Below are positions 27,457-36,097 of a stretch of 64,000 nt of DNA, in pieces. The notes under the pieces were generated by a model. That model was given only the letters and a program-made list of their open reading frames with translations, was not told the DNA's origin and did no database searches. Source of the DNA: Lysobacter antibioticus (GTDB taxonomy: Bacteria; Pseudomonadota; Gammaproteobacteria; Xanthomonadales; Xanthomonadaceae); contig NZ_CP013141.1 of assembly GCF_001442535.1 (NCBI RefSeq), forward strand, positions 2,175,206-2,239,205. Direction: 5' to 3'. The position numbers and the translations under genes are program-made. Position 1 is the stretch's first letter. The number at the start of each line of letters is the position of its first letter.

Positions 27457-28517
27457 TCGCAATCATCGGCGGAGGCCCCTCGGGTATTGCGCTAGGCACA
27501 TGCCTTGATCGGCAGCGAATCGGGTACGAGCTATTCGAGGCACGGGAGATTGGAGCGACCTGGAAGGCCGCACCGCCAGATCTGCGGGTCTTGAGCCCGT
27601 GGTGGACAAACGCGCTTTCAGCGGGGGAAGCACTGCGCGGAAATCCGTTTCGCAAGCCGCCCGCGAGCGAATACTTCACACACCTTCTGCACATAGCCAG
27701 TCGATTGCGCGGAAACGTACGCGAATCCTGCAAGGTAACCGGCCTGATCAGAAACGAACGGGGACTTTGGTGTCTGCATACCCAGCATGGCATGCATGGC
27801 CCATATTCGGCGGTGGTGTTAGCCACAGGCTACTTCTTTTCTCCGGCATGGCCCTCCCCGAGCCCGGCCAGCGACGGTTCGATCCGCGTCCTTCATGCGG
27901 CCGAGATCCGTAATTACGAGCAACTTGAAGAGCTTCGCGCAAACGAAGATCCAGTCATCGTGGTCGGGCGTCGAGTAACCGCCGGTCAATTGATTATCCA
28001 ACTGCATTCACTGGGCATTCCCTGCGCATTGAGTCTTCGCTCCCCGGTCGAATATCGCCGGCACGGCTTCGTTGCCTCCCTGCGCGAGACTGCATATTTT
28101 TTCTGGGAAGAACTGCAGTCGAGATTGCAGCCCAGGATAAGACGCCCCTCCTATCCGGTGATGGAGGGCGGGCGCACCCGGTCCCTGATAGAAAGCGGCC
28201 AGATTGCTACCTTGCCGATGTTCGACAAGATTGAAGATGGGCACCTTATCTTCAGCGATGGGACACGGCGTCGTGCCGCTGCCGTAATCATGGCAACCGG
28301 ATATCGCGCAACCCTGGAACTTCTGCCGGACTCGATCGACCTCGACGACTTCGGCGTGCCTATTAATCGGCAGTTCGAGATTCGGGACCTGCCCGGAGTC
28401 TACATCCTGGGCTTCGACAATCTATACGACCACCGCAGCCGATATCTCCGCGGCATTCGGTTCGATGCCGCGAGATTGGCCGATATCTTAGCCGCCCACC
28501 CAAGTTCGGCGCATTGA
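27453..28517 (+). CDS. FAD/NAD(P)-dependent oxidoreductase, flavin monooxygenase-like
   Basis: The 354-residue protein opens with an FAD-binding GGGPSG motif (residues 6-11, MIAIIGGGPSGIALG), has a second nucleotide-binding loop VIVVGRRVTAGQL, and carries two ATGY motifs (LATGYFFSPA, IMATGYRATLE), the pattern of class B flavin monooxygenases and CzcO-like proteins. The end (GVYILGFDNLYDHRSRYLRGIRFDAARLADIL) resembles that group. It is shorter than typical N-hydroxylases and the FMO fingerprint is incomplete. The ATG overlaps the methyltransferase stop as ATGA. In this context it might oxidise an amino sugar, but that is inference. Confidence 0.75.
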   Translation: MIAIIGGGPSGIALGTCLDRQRIGYELFEAREIGATWKAAPPDLRVLSPWWTNALSAGEALRGNPFRKPPASEYFTHLLHIASRLRGNVRESCKVTGLIRNERGLWCLHTQHGMHGPYSAVVLATGYFFSPAWPSPSPASDGSIRVLHAAEIRNYEQLEELRANEDPVIVVGRRVTAGQLIIQLHSLGIPCALSLRSPVEYRRHGFVASLRETAYFFWEELQSRLQPRIRRPSYPVMEGGRTRSLIESGQIATLPMFDKIEDGHLIFSDGTRRRAAAVIMATGYRATLELLPDSIDLDDFGVPINRQFEIRDLPGVYILGFDNLYDHRSRYLRGIRFDAARLADILAAHPSSAH

Positions 28518-29348
28518 TCCGACGGTTCGCGATAGCCCAAGCGCAAACGAGAAGGCACGTGCACGCAGGGGATGCAACGCCAGGTCGCTGACGACCAACG
28601 GGACATCCTCCCCGCCCCAGGCACGTTTGTAAGACGCCAGACTGTTCTGCGATGAAGGCGACGGGAGGAAATCGAAACTGGCCATGCCCGCTTCCCGCGC
28701 AGAACGGAGCATGGCCGAGAACAACTGATCCGATGGGTAGTGGGTACGCGCCTCCGGAAGGTGTGCGCCATGCATGTAGCAAGCAGCGGCTCCACGAAAC
28801 CCCACACAAACAAAGCCGCATAGGGTCCCATCCAGCACGGCGACTAAAGCGGCATGTGGCGCGATTGCTTCGAAGTAACCCTCGGTATAACGCACCGCAC
28901 CTCTATGCCTGCGCAAAGTCGAAAGATACAAGCGATGCAGATGCGTTCCATCTCCCGCGCGTCCGGGCCTCACCTCCAGCGAGGACCTCGCATTGCGATT
29001 CGCAGCACGCCGCGCCTTTTCCCAATTGCGCTCGCTCCAATCCTGCATATCGGAAATGGCGACACTCCCCAGCCGATGCTCGGCCAGGACCTGAGGCCCC
29101 TTGAATGCGTCCGCCGCCTGAATGCGCACAAGGTCTGCCTTGAGATGCCGCGCACCATCGATCTGGGGAGACAAGATCGCTTCATCCAGACGCTGGGAGC
29201 CGATCAGGAAATCAGGATAGGCCACCCTGAAAGGGCCGGCACGGAAGCACGCTACGAGGCCGGCCTCCGGCGCTGTCGGCCGCACCACTTGCGCACCAAG
29301 CCCCTGCGTCAGGGCCCGGACCCAATGATCGGAATCAAAATCAATCAC
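28488..29348 (-). CDS. GNAT/FemAB-like acyltransferase
   Basis: The 286-residue protein resembles the GNAT-fold FemAB/CelD-like family: the central segment SDMQDWSERNWEKARRAANRNARSSL, then LHRLYLSTLRRHRGAVRYTEGYFEAI, LVAVLDGTLCGFVCVGF and ACYMHGAH, then PSDQLFSAMLRSAREAGMASFDFLPS. Such enzymes often acylate or aminoacylate cell-surface glycans. It starts with GTG, overlapping the preceding glycosyltransferase by 8 nt, and its 3' end overlaps the convergent oxidoreductase gene by 30 nt. Substrate unknown. Confidence 0.7.
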   Translation of the reverse strand: MIDFDSDHWVRALTQGLGAQVVRPTAPEAGLVACFRAGPFRVAYPDFLIGSQRLDEAILSPQIDGARHLKADLVRIQAADAFKGPQVLAEHRLGSVAISDMQDWSERNWEKARRAANRNARSSLEVRPGRAGDGTHLHRLYLSTLRRHRGAVRYTEGYFEAIAPHAALVAVLDGTLCGFVCVGFRGAAACYMHGAHLPEARTHYPSDQLFSAMLRSAREAGMASFDFLPSPSSQNSLASYKRAWGGEDVPLVVSDLALHPLRARAFSFALGLSRTVGSMRRTWVGG

Positions 29349-30492
29349 TGGCTGTAGTTCCCGCCTTCTGCGTCGCAGACACTATTCGCCGAGCGATCTT
29401 CTCGATAGCGAAGCGATCATTCATCGTCCGGATGGAGGCATCGTCATGCCCGGACAATAGTGATGCTCTGATCGCGTTCGCAAACGCGCTCGCGTCGACA
29501 CTCTTCGCCAACCATCCCGTTCCGCCCCCGATCAAAGCCGGCAAATCGCCCACGGGCATCGAAATTACCGGTATCGAAAACTTCATCGCATCGGAGAAGA
29601 CGACAGGAATACTCTCCACTCGTGACGGCAGAAGCAAGCGGTCCGCCTCGCCGAAAGCCTGCGCGGCCCTTCCGCGATCCAGGTAGCCGTCAAGGCGAAT
29701 CGGTCGTCCAGCAGCTTTAAGATTCGTAACTCCCTGCTCCACGAGTTCCTGTAGCGGCCCTCCGCCGGCAATATGTATCTCAGCTATGCGTGACCAGTCC
29801 TCATCGTTGAGAAGACCGAGCGCCTCTATCAACAGGTCCACACCCTTGTTCGGATGCCACCTTCCCAGGAACAGCAAGCGATAAGGCGGGTTCCGCGCAA
29901 CGGGCCTAAGGCGCGTCGCCGCCAGTTTCCGTGTACTGGGAAGGAACTCGAAAGCGCGCCCGCTGATCCGAGCCGCGTCTTCGCCCAACCGCATGCCGTC
30001 GGCATAGGCGAAGTCCGCATTGCGCGCGACTCTTCCGAGAAAGCTGCGCACCACAGGAATCCTCCCCAGCGACCATATGTCACTGCCCAGTGCCCAGACG
30101 CTGTATGGAACGCCTCTTTTGCGTCGAAGCGTTTGGGCCGCCCATCCCGAAGGCAGAACCCAAAAAGCGAGCGCATGGGATACTCGCCCATCCGCGCCGG
30201 CCGCCAGCACGACGCGCCTCAGCGAACGCAAGGTGCGCAGGATAGAGAGCCAGTTACTCGGATTGGCCGGCGATAACAACGACAGGGGCTTGCCCGGCGC
30301 TTGGAAGGACCAGACCTCGACTCTTCCGTGTCTACTCTTGGCCTCCATGCTTCCCGGCGCAACGACACGAATCGATACCGAGCCCGATAGCTCCTCCGCC
30401 AAATCGGCGATGAAGGCACCTGCGGCCTCACTGCCGTCTCCGGTCTGCGCATAGGACGTCGTAATCAGCAGGACGGTATCGCCGGCACTCAT
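29341..30492 (-). CDS. Glycosyltransferase family 4 (GT-B fold)
   Basis: The 383-residue protein shows the C-terminal GT-B donor-binding half: LLFLGRWHPNKGVDLLIEAL, EIHIAGGGPLQELVEQ, IRLDGYL and LLLPSRVESIPVVFSDAMKFSIPVI. In the usual E-x7-E motif the second Glu is Asp here (ESIPVVFSD). The N-terminal acceptor half begins VLLITTSYAQTGDGSEAAGAF and contains SHALAFWVLPSG. It probably transfers a sugar to a lipid-linked glycan on the cytoplasmic side. Start and end overlap its neighbours (ATGA at 30492-30489), so the four minus-strand genes form one coupled operon. Confidence 0.88.
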   Translation of the reverse strand: MSAGDTVLLITTSYAQTGDGSEAAGAFIADLAEELSGSVSIRVVAPGSMEAKSRHGRVEVWSFQAPGKPLSLLSPANPSNWLSILRTLRSLRRVVLAAGADGRVSHALAFWVLPSGWAAQTLRRKRGVPYSVWALGSDIWSLGRIPVVRSFLGRVARNADFAYADGMRLGEDAARISGRAFEFLPSTRKLAATRLRPVARNPPYRLLFLGRWHPNKGVDLLIEALGLLNDEDWSRIAEIHIAGGGPLQELVEQGVTNLKAAGRPIRLDGYLDRGRAAQAFGEADRLLLPSRVESIPVVFSDAMKFSIPVISMPVGDLPALIGGGTGWLAKSVDASAFANAIRASLLSGHDDASIRTMNDRFAIEKIARRIVSATQKAGTTASD

Positions 30493-31193
30493 CGTTTCGT
30501 GACCCTGAGCACGTAACCTGCCGTCAATGCCCCCCAATCCGGCCACAACTTGCTTGCCAGCCAGCTCCCGAGATTGATGCTGACGACTGCTACCATCGCG
30601 ATTGGGATTAATACAGGCCTCTTCCAGCGCTCTGAATCCTGGATCGCCCCAGCAATGCCGAGATTGGCCAACAACCCGACCGTGCGCAGCGCATGCTGCG
30701 TCTTTTCGATCTCGCAAAGCGACAGACCAGACGCTTCGACGCTGCGTTTCAGCCCATGGGCGGTGAACCGCTGATAGTCGTGCGGTGCGTCGTGGATCGG
30801 ATAAAGAAACGGCATCGACAGCCAGGCGACACCATCCGCCCGCAATACTCGACTTATCTCGTCGAGCACGCCTTGAGGATTGCGCACGTGCTCAAGAACT
30901 TCCAAGCAGATGACCGCATCGAAAGTACCATCGGCGAACGGCAAACTTGCCGCGTCAGCAAATACATCGGGCTTGGCCCGATATAGATCGCGCCCCGTCG
31001 CCGGATAATCCAAGGCGATGTATTCGCTGCGTGGCCCAAGGTTCGCGGCGATCCATCGATCGCCCGCTCCCACATCGAGCACTCGGCCCACAACGGCCCC
31101 GACTCCCAGCGGAGCTTTGCGGCCACCTAACAACCACTGTGGATGCAGCGGAGTTCGTGAGAGCGGCGCGGCGAGCGCACGCAGTCTATTCAT
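30489..31193 (-). CDS. Class I SAM-dependent methyltransferase
   Basis: The 234-residue protein has the SAM motif RVLDVGAGDRWIAANLG, then YIALDYPATG and ADAASLPFADGTFDAVICLEVLEHVRNP, a Methyltransf_11 pattern. MPFLYPIHDAPHDYQRFTAHGLKRSVEASGL is the extension typical of methyltransferases in polysaccharide clusters. A C-terminal hydrophobic stretch (IPIAMVAVVSINLGSWLASKLW) may anchor it to the membrane. It overlaps both neighbours by 4 nt (ATGA). Confidence 0.85.
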   Translation of the reverse strand: MNRLRALAAPLSRTPLHPQWLLGGRKAPLGVGAVVGRVLDVGAGDRWIAANLGPRSEYIALDYPATGRDLYRAKPDVFADAASLPFADGTFDAVICLEVLEHVRNPQGVLDEISRVLRADGVAWLSMPFLYPIHDAPHDYQRFTAHGLKRSVEASGLSLCEIEKTQHALRTVGLLANLGIAGAIQDSERWKRPVLIPIAMVAVVSINLGSWLASKLWPDWGALTAGYVLRVTKR

Positions 31194-32050
31194 AGCCTAT
31201 CGGCGCGCTGATAAGTCAACGAAGTAATCTGTTCGGACACCAGTCCGATCAAAAACACGATCACCGAGGCACTCAGCAGTAATGCACTCATGTTGGTGAA
31301 GCGCCCTTGGGTCGCAAACGTCCATGCGTAATGACTTAGGCCCAACACGGCAAAACTTACTGCGGCCGGCGCGAACAGTTTCAGGGGCGAATAGAGCGTG
31401 GCGATCTTGAAGATGATGAGCAGAAAGCGAACTCCGTCGCGGAGCGGGCGGATGTGGCTGTTCGTCCCGACCCTGCGGGAGACCTGGATCGGCACATAGG
31501 CCACTGGGTAGGCGCTACGGAAGAACGCCATCGTGCTGGTCGTAGGGTAGCTGAAGCCATTCGGCAGCAAATGCAGAAACTCCAGGAACCTGGAGGTGCG
31601 CACGGCGCGGAAACCCGATGTCAAATCCTGGATTCGATGCCCGGTCATCCAACTGGCGAGACGATTGTACAGCGCGTTAGCGACGCCTCGGCCAACGCTG
31701 GCTTGTCCTGCTCCATTCCGCGCACCCACTGCCATGTCGAACCCAGCCTGCAGTTGCGCGAGCAGGGATGGAATATCGGCGGGATCGTGTTGACCATCGG
31801 CATCCATAAAGACGATAACGTCGCCGGTTGCGGCCCGGGCCCCACGCTTGATCGCTGCGCCGTTACCCATGGAGTAGGGCGACGAAAGTACCAGCGCACC
31901 GAATTTGACCGCTATCGCGACGGTGTCGTCGGAAGAGCCATCGTCGACCACGATTACCTCCGCCCCGGGCATCGCTTGTTGCAACGCAGGCAGGGTCCGG
32001 CCCAGCCCCTCCGACTCATTCTTGGCCGGCAACACTACAGATACGCGCAT
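31190..32050 (-). CDS. Glycosyltransferase family 2, polyprenyl-phosphate sugar transferase-like
   Basis: The 286-residue protein has the GT-A motifs RVSVVLPAKNESEGL, EVIVVDDGSSDDT and DVIVFMDADGQHDP, and two C-terminal membrane helices (about 225-250 and 260-282). That is the DPM1-like arrangement of enzymes that charge polyprenyl phosphate with a sugar. Such a product could serve as donor for the GT-C enzyme at 22.6 kb. The ATG at 32050 has GGGGAGA 6 nt upstream and is preferred over the frame start at 32107. It is the first gene of the minus-strand operon and is divergent from pilB across about 135 bp. Confidence 0.88.
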   Translation of the reverse strand: MRVSVVLPAKNESEGLGRTLPALQQAMPGAEVIVVDDGSSDDTVAIAVKFGALVLSSPYSMGNGAAIKRGARAATGDVIVFMDADGQHDPADIPSLLAQLQAGFDMAVGARNGAGQASVGRGVANALYNRLASWMTGHRIQDLTSGFRAVRTSRFLEFLHLLPNGFSYPTTSTMAFFRSAYPVAYVPIQVSRRVGTNSHIRPLRDGVRFLLIIFKIATLYSPLKLFAPAAVSFAVLGLSHYAWTFATQGRFTNMSALLLSASVIVFLIGLVSEQITSLTYQRADRL

Positions 32051-32185
32051 GTCATCTCCCCGAGGGGGCAGAATACCCTGTCCGCACCGGCGCCTGAACT
32101 GCCCCACTCCAGAAAAGCGACGGCGGTCAGCTCACCGAGCCCGGAGATTGAGGTAAAGTCAGGGTGGGGAAAACTGAGGGCTGAA

Positions 32186-33913
32186 ATGTCCAGCGTCGCA
32201 ACCGCCAACTTGGTGGGTATCACCGGCATTGCCCGGCGTTTGGTTTTGGATGGAGCTTTGGACGAGGTCAAGGCGCGCGAAGCCATGGCCGCGGCCACCG
32301 CCGAGCGCAAGCCACTGGCTACCTACCTCGCCGAACATCGCCTGGCCACCTCCGCCCAACTGGCCGCCGCCAACTCGATCGAATTCGGCGTGCCGCTGTT
32401 CGACCCGAGCTCGCTGGACCCCAGCCAGTCTGCGGTCCGGGCGATCAGCGAGGAACTGATCCGCAAACACAGCGCGCTGCCGTTGTTCAAACGCGGCAAC
32501 AAGCTGTTCATCGGCTTGGCCGATCCGACCAATACCGCCGCCCTGGACGAGATCAAGTTCCAGACCAATGCCGCGGTCGAAGCCATCCTGGTCGACGACG
32601 AGCTGATCCGGCGGACCCTGGACCGCTGGCTGGAGAACTCCGACGCCCTCGCCAACGCAGTCGGCGATAGCGACGGCCTCGACACCCTGGAGATCGGCAA
32701 GGACGACGATCTCAGCACGACAAGCGACAGTGGCATCGACGCCAAGGGCGACGATACCCCGGTCGTAAAGTTCATCAACAAGGTTCTGGTCGACGCCATC
32801 CGCCGCGGCGCCTCGGACATCCACTTCGAACCTTACGAGACCGATTATCGGGTGCGCCTGCGCATCGACGGCCTGCTCAAGCAGGTCGCCAAGGTCCCGA
32901 ACAAGCTGCACTCGCGCATCGCCGCGCGCCTGAAGGTCATGGCGCAGCTCGACATCGCCGAGAAGCGCGTGCCGCAGGACGGCCGCATCAAGCTCAACCT
33001 GTCCAAGACCAAGCAGATCGACTTCCGCATGAGCACCTTGCCGACCCTGTTCGGCGAGAAGATCGTGTTGCGTATCCTCGATGGCAGCGCGGCGAAGCTC
33101 GGTATCGAAAAGCTCGGCTACGAGGATTACCAGAAGGAATTGTTCATCAATGCCGTGGCCAAGCCCTACGGTATGGTGCTCGTGACCGGTCCGACCGGCT
33201 CGGGCAAGACGGTCTCGCTGTACACCGCCTTGAACATCCTTAACGACGAGCAGCGCAACATCTCCACGGTCGAAGACCCGGTCGAAATCCGCGTACCCGG
33301 CATCAACCAGGTGCAGATGAACGTCAAACGCGGCATGACCTTCGCCGCGGCGCTGCGCAGCTTCCTGCGTCAGGATCCGGACGTGATCATGGTCGGCGAA
33401 ATCCGCGACCTCGAAACCGCCGAGATCGCGATCAAGGCCGCCCAGACCGGCCACATGGTGCTGTCGACCCTGCACACCAACGATGCGCCGCAGACCATCG
33501 CCCGCCTGATGAACATGGGCGTCGCGCCCTACAACATCACTTCCTCGGTGACCCTGGTCATCGCCCAGCGCCTCGCCCGCCGTCTGCATGACTGCAAGCG
33601 CGAGGTGCATCTGCCCGAACACGCTCTGCTCGCCGAAGGCTTCACCGCGGAAGAGATCGCGTCCGGGTTCAAGTTGTACGAGCCGGCGGGATGCCCGGAC
33701 TGCACCGAAGGCTACAAGGGACGTACCGGCATCTACCAGGTCATGCCCATGACCGACGAAATCCAGGCCATCGTGCTGGAGGGCGGCAACGCGATGCAGA
33801 TCGCGGCCGCCGCCATCAAGTCCGGCGTCAACGACTTGCGCCGCTCCGCACTGATCAAGGTGATGAACGGCGTCACCGGCCTGGCCGAAATCAACCGCGT
33901 AACCAAGGACTAA
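32186..33913 (+). CDS. pilB: Type IV pilus extension ATPase PilB
   Basis: PilB is the hexameric ATPase that powers pilus extension. The 575-residue protein has the N-terminal T2SSE domain (MSSVATANLVGITGIARRLV), Walker A GPTGSGKT, Asp box (STVEDPVEIRVPGINQ), Walker B DPDVIMVGEIRD and His box (GHMVLSTLHTNDA). The zinc-binding region has only one Cys in the first half (HDCKRE) and a CPDC pair in the second. The start at 32186 gives the family's usual N-terminus and length; the frame is open further upstream but runs antisense through the glycosyltransferase. It begins a pilB-pilC-pilD-coaE operon. Confidence 0.96.
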   Translation: MSSVATANLVGITGIARRLVLDGALDEVKAREAMAAATAERKPLATYLAEHRLATSAQLAAANSIEFGVPLFDPSSLDPSQSAVRAISEELIRKHSALPLFKRGNKLFIGLADPTNTAALDEIKFQTNAAVEAILVDDELIRRTLDRWLENSDALANAVGDSDGLDTLEIGKDDDLSTTSDSGIDAKGDDTPVVKFINKVLVDAIRRGASDIHFEPYETDYRVRLRIDGLLKQVAKVPNKLHSRIAARLKVMAQLDIAEKRVPQDGRIKLNLSKTKQIDFRMSTLPTLFGEKIVLRILDGSAAKLGIEKLGYEDYQKELFINAVAKPYGMVLVTGPTGSGKTVSLYTALNILNDEQRNISTVEDPVEIRVPGINQVQMNVKRGMTFAAALRSFLRQDPDVIMVGEIRDLETAEIAIKAAQTGHMVLSTLHTNDAPQTIARLMNMGVAPYNITSSVTLVIAQRLARRLHDCKREVHLPEHALLAEGFTAEEIASGFKLYEPAGCPDCTEGYKGRTGIYQVMPMTDEIQAIVLEGGNAMQIAAAAIKSGVNDLRRSALIKVMNGVTGLAEINRVTKD

Positions 33914-33916
33914 ATC

Positions 33917-35185
33917 ATGTCCGCGACCCGACCCGCCACCCGTACCGCAGCCAAACAAGCCCCCGCGGTACGCCGCGCCAACCCGCTGGACATGTTCGTC
34001 TGGCAGGGCACCGACAAGCGCGGCATCGTCATGAAGGGCGAGCAGCCGGCGAAGAACGCCAACCTGCTGCGCGCCGAACTGCGCCGCCAGGGCATCACCC
34101 CAACGGTCGTCAAGCTGAAGGGCAAACCCCTGTTCGGGGCGAGCGGCAAACGCATTACACCGGGCGAGATCGCGATCTTCAGCCGCCAGATCGCCACCAT
34201 GATGAAGTCGGGCGTGCCGATCGTGACCTCGCTCGAAATCATCGGCGAAGGTCACAAGAACCCGCGCATGAAGACCTTGCTTAATGCCGTGCGCGCCGAC
34301 ATCGAAAGCGGTTCGTCGCTGCACGAGTCGCTGTCCAAGCACCCGGTCCAGTTCGACGAGCTGTACCGCAACCTGGTCAAGGCCGGCGAATCCGCCGGTG
34401 TGCTCGAGACCGTGCTGGATACGATCGCGAGTTACAAGGAAAACATCGAAACCCTCAAGGGCAAGATCAAGAAGGCCCTGTTCTATCCGGCCACCGTCGT
34501 GGCCGTCGCGATCCTGGTCAGCGCGATCCTGCTGATCTTCGTCGTGCCGCAGTTCCAGGCCACCTTCAAGAGCTTCGGCGCCGACCTGCCGGCGTTCACT
34601 TTGATGGTCATCGGTGCCAGCGATTTTATGATCCAGTGGTGGTGGGCGATCCTGCTGCTCACGATCGGCGCCGGCGTGGCCTTCATCATGGCCAAGAACC
34701 GTTCGCCGGCGTTCGCCCATTTCCTCGACCGGGTCATGCTCAAGATCCCGGTGATCGGGCAGATCCTGCACAACGCCGCGATCGCCCGCTTCGCCCGCAC
34801 CCTCGCCGTCACCTTCCGCGCCGGCGTGCCTCTGGTCGAGGCCCTCGACACGGTCGCGGGCGCGACCGGCAACGTGGTCTACGAGAAGGCCGTGTACCGG
34901 ATCCGCGACGACGTCTCGGTCGGCTACCAAGTCAACATGGCGATGAAGCAGGTCAACCTGTTCCCGCACATGGTGGTGCAGATGACCGCCATCGGCGAAG
35001 AGGCCGGCGCCCTCGACACCATGTTGGTGAAGGTCGCTGAGTTCTACGAGCAGGAGGTCAACAACGCCGTCGACGCGCTGTCGAGCCTGTTGGAACCGTT
35101 GATCATGATCATCCTGGGCGTCGTCGTCGGCGGCATGGTGGTCGCGATGTACCTGCCGATCTTCAAACTTGCTGCGACGATCTGA
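33917..35185 (+). CDS. pilC: Type IV pilus inner-membrane platform protein PilC
   Basis: PilC is the polytopic platform that couples PilB rotation to pilin insertion. The 422-residue protein has two T2SSF domains (about 90-215 and 295-415, the first with ITPGEIAIFSRQIATMMKSGVPIVTSLEII, the second with ARFARTLAVTFRAGVPLVEAL) and membrane helices near 195-220, 245-260 and 395-415. It ends with MYLPIFKLAATI. Its ATG lies 3 nt after the pilB stop. Confidence 0.96.
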   Translation: MSATRPATRTAAKQAPAVRRANPLDMFVWQGTDKRGIVMKGEQPAKNANLLRAELRRQGITPTVVKLKGKPLFGASGKRITPGEIAIFSRQIATMMKSGVPIVTSLEIIGEGHKNPRMKTLLNAVRADIESGSSLHESLSKHPVQFDELYRNLVKAGESAGVLETVLDTIASYKENIETLKGKIKKALFYPATVVAVAILVSAILLIFVVPQFQATFKSFGADLPAFTLMVIGASDFMIQWWWAILLLTIGAGVAFIMAKNRSPAFAHFLDRVMLKIPVIGQILHNAAIARFARTLAVTFRAGVPLVEALDTVAGATGNVVYEKAVYRIRDDVSVGYQVNMAMKQVNLFPHMVVQMTAIGEEAGALDTMLVKVAEFYEQEVNNAVDALSSLLEPLIMIILGVVVGGMVVAMYLPIFKLAATI

Positions 35186-35206
35186 TCGGGGACGTATCCT
35201 TTCCAC

Positions 35207-36094
35207 ATGGCATTCCTAGATCAGAACCCCGGCCTCGGGTATCCCCTCGCGGCCGGCTTCGGGCTGCTACTCGGCAGCTTCCTCAACGTCGTCATCCTGC
35301 GCCTGCCCAAGCGGCTGATGTGGCAGTGGAAGAAAGACGCGCGCGAAATCCTGGAGCTGCCGGAGGTCTACGACCCGCCGCCGCCCGGGATCGTGGTCGA
35401 GCGCTCGCATTGCCCGCACTGCAAGCACCAACTGTCCTGGTACGAGAACATCCCGGTGCTCAGCTACCTGGTCCTGCGCGGGCGCTGCCGCAGCTGCAAG
35501 ACCCCGATCTCGATCCAGTACCCGGCGGTCGAGCTGCTGACCATGTTGCTGATGGTGGCCTGCGTGTGGCGCTTCGGCTTCGGCTGGCAGGGCTTCGGCG
35601 CGATGGTCTTCACCGGCTTCCTGATCGCGATGTCGGGCATCGACTTCAAGACCCAACTGCTACCCGATCAACTGACCCTGCCGCTGATGTGGCTGGGCAT
35701 CGTCGCCAGCAGCGACAACCTGTATTTCCAGACCAAGCCGGCGGTGCTCGGCGCGATCGCCGGCTACATGAGCCTGTGGCTGGTCAACTGGATCTACAAG
35801 CAGTACCAGGTGGTGGTCAGACGGGTCAAAGACCCGCACGAGGGCATGGGCCACGGCGACTTCAAGCTGCTCGCCGCGATCGGCGCCTGGGTCGGCCTCA
35901 AGGGTGTCCTGCCGACGATCCTGTTGTCGTCCTTCGTCGGCGCCGTGATCGGTTCGATCTGGCTGGCGGTCAAGGGCCGCGACATGGGCATTCCGATTCC
36001 GTTCGGCCCGTACTTGGCCATCGCCGGCTGGCTCACCTTCTTCTGGGGCGAGTCCCTGCTCCAGGCCTATCTGCAGTTCTCCGGCCTCGCCTGA
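35207..36094 (+). CDS. pilD: Prepilin peptidase / N-methyltransferase PilD
   Basis: PilD cleaves prepilin leaders after Gly and methylates the new N-terminal Phe. The 295-residue protein has the cytoplasmic tetracysteine loop (CPHCKHQLSWYENIPVLSYLVLRGRCRSC, split between two CxxC pairs) and the aspartyl protease residues in SGIDFKTQLLPDQLTLP and GMGHGDFKLLAA. About eight membrane helices are present. It follows pilC after 21 nt. It would process both pilins encoded upstream. Confidence 0.96.
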   Translation: MAFLDQNPGLGYPLAAGFGLLLGSFLNVVILRLPKRLMWQWKKDAREILELPEVYDPPPPGIVVERSHCPHCKHQLSWYENIPVLSYLVLRGRCRSCKTPISIQYPAVELLTMLLMVACVWRFGFGWQGFGAMVFTGFLIAMSGIDFKTQLLPDQLTLPLMWLGIVASSDNLYFQTKPAVLGAIAGYMSLWLVNWIYKQYQVVVRRVKDPHEGMGHGDFKLLAAIGAWVGLKGVLPTILLSSFVGAVIGSIWLAVKGRDMGIPIPFGPYLAIAGWLTFFWGESLLQAYLQFSGLA

Positions 36095-36097
36095 GCC

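Noticed and set aside
32159-35206. Minus-strand frame of 1015 aa opposite pilB and pilC
   Set aside because: An antisense open frame caused by high GC content; composition is His/Asp/Gln/Val-heavy and it covers three well-supported genes.
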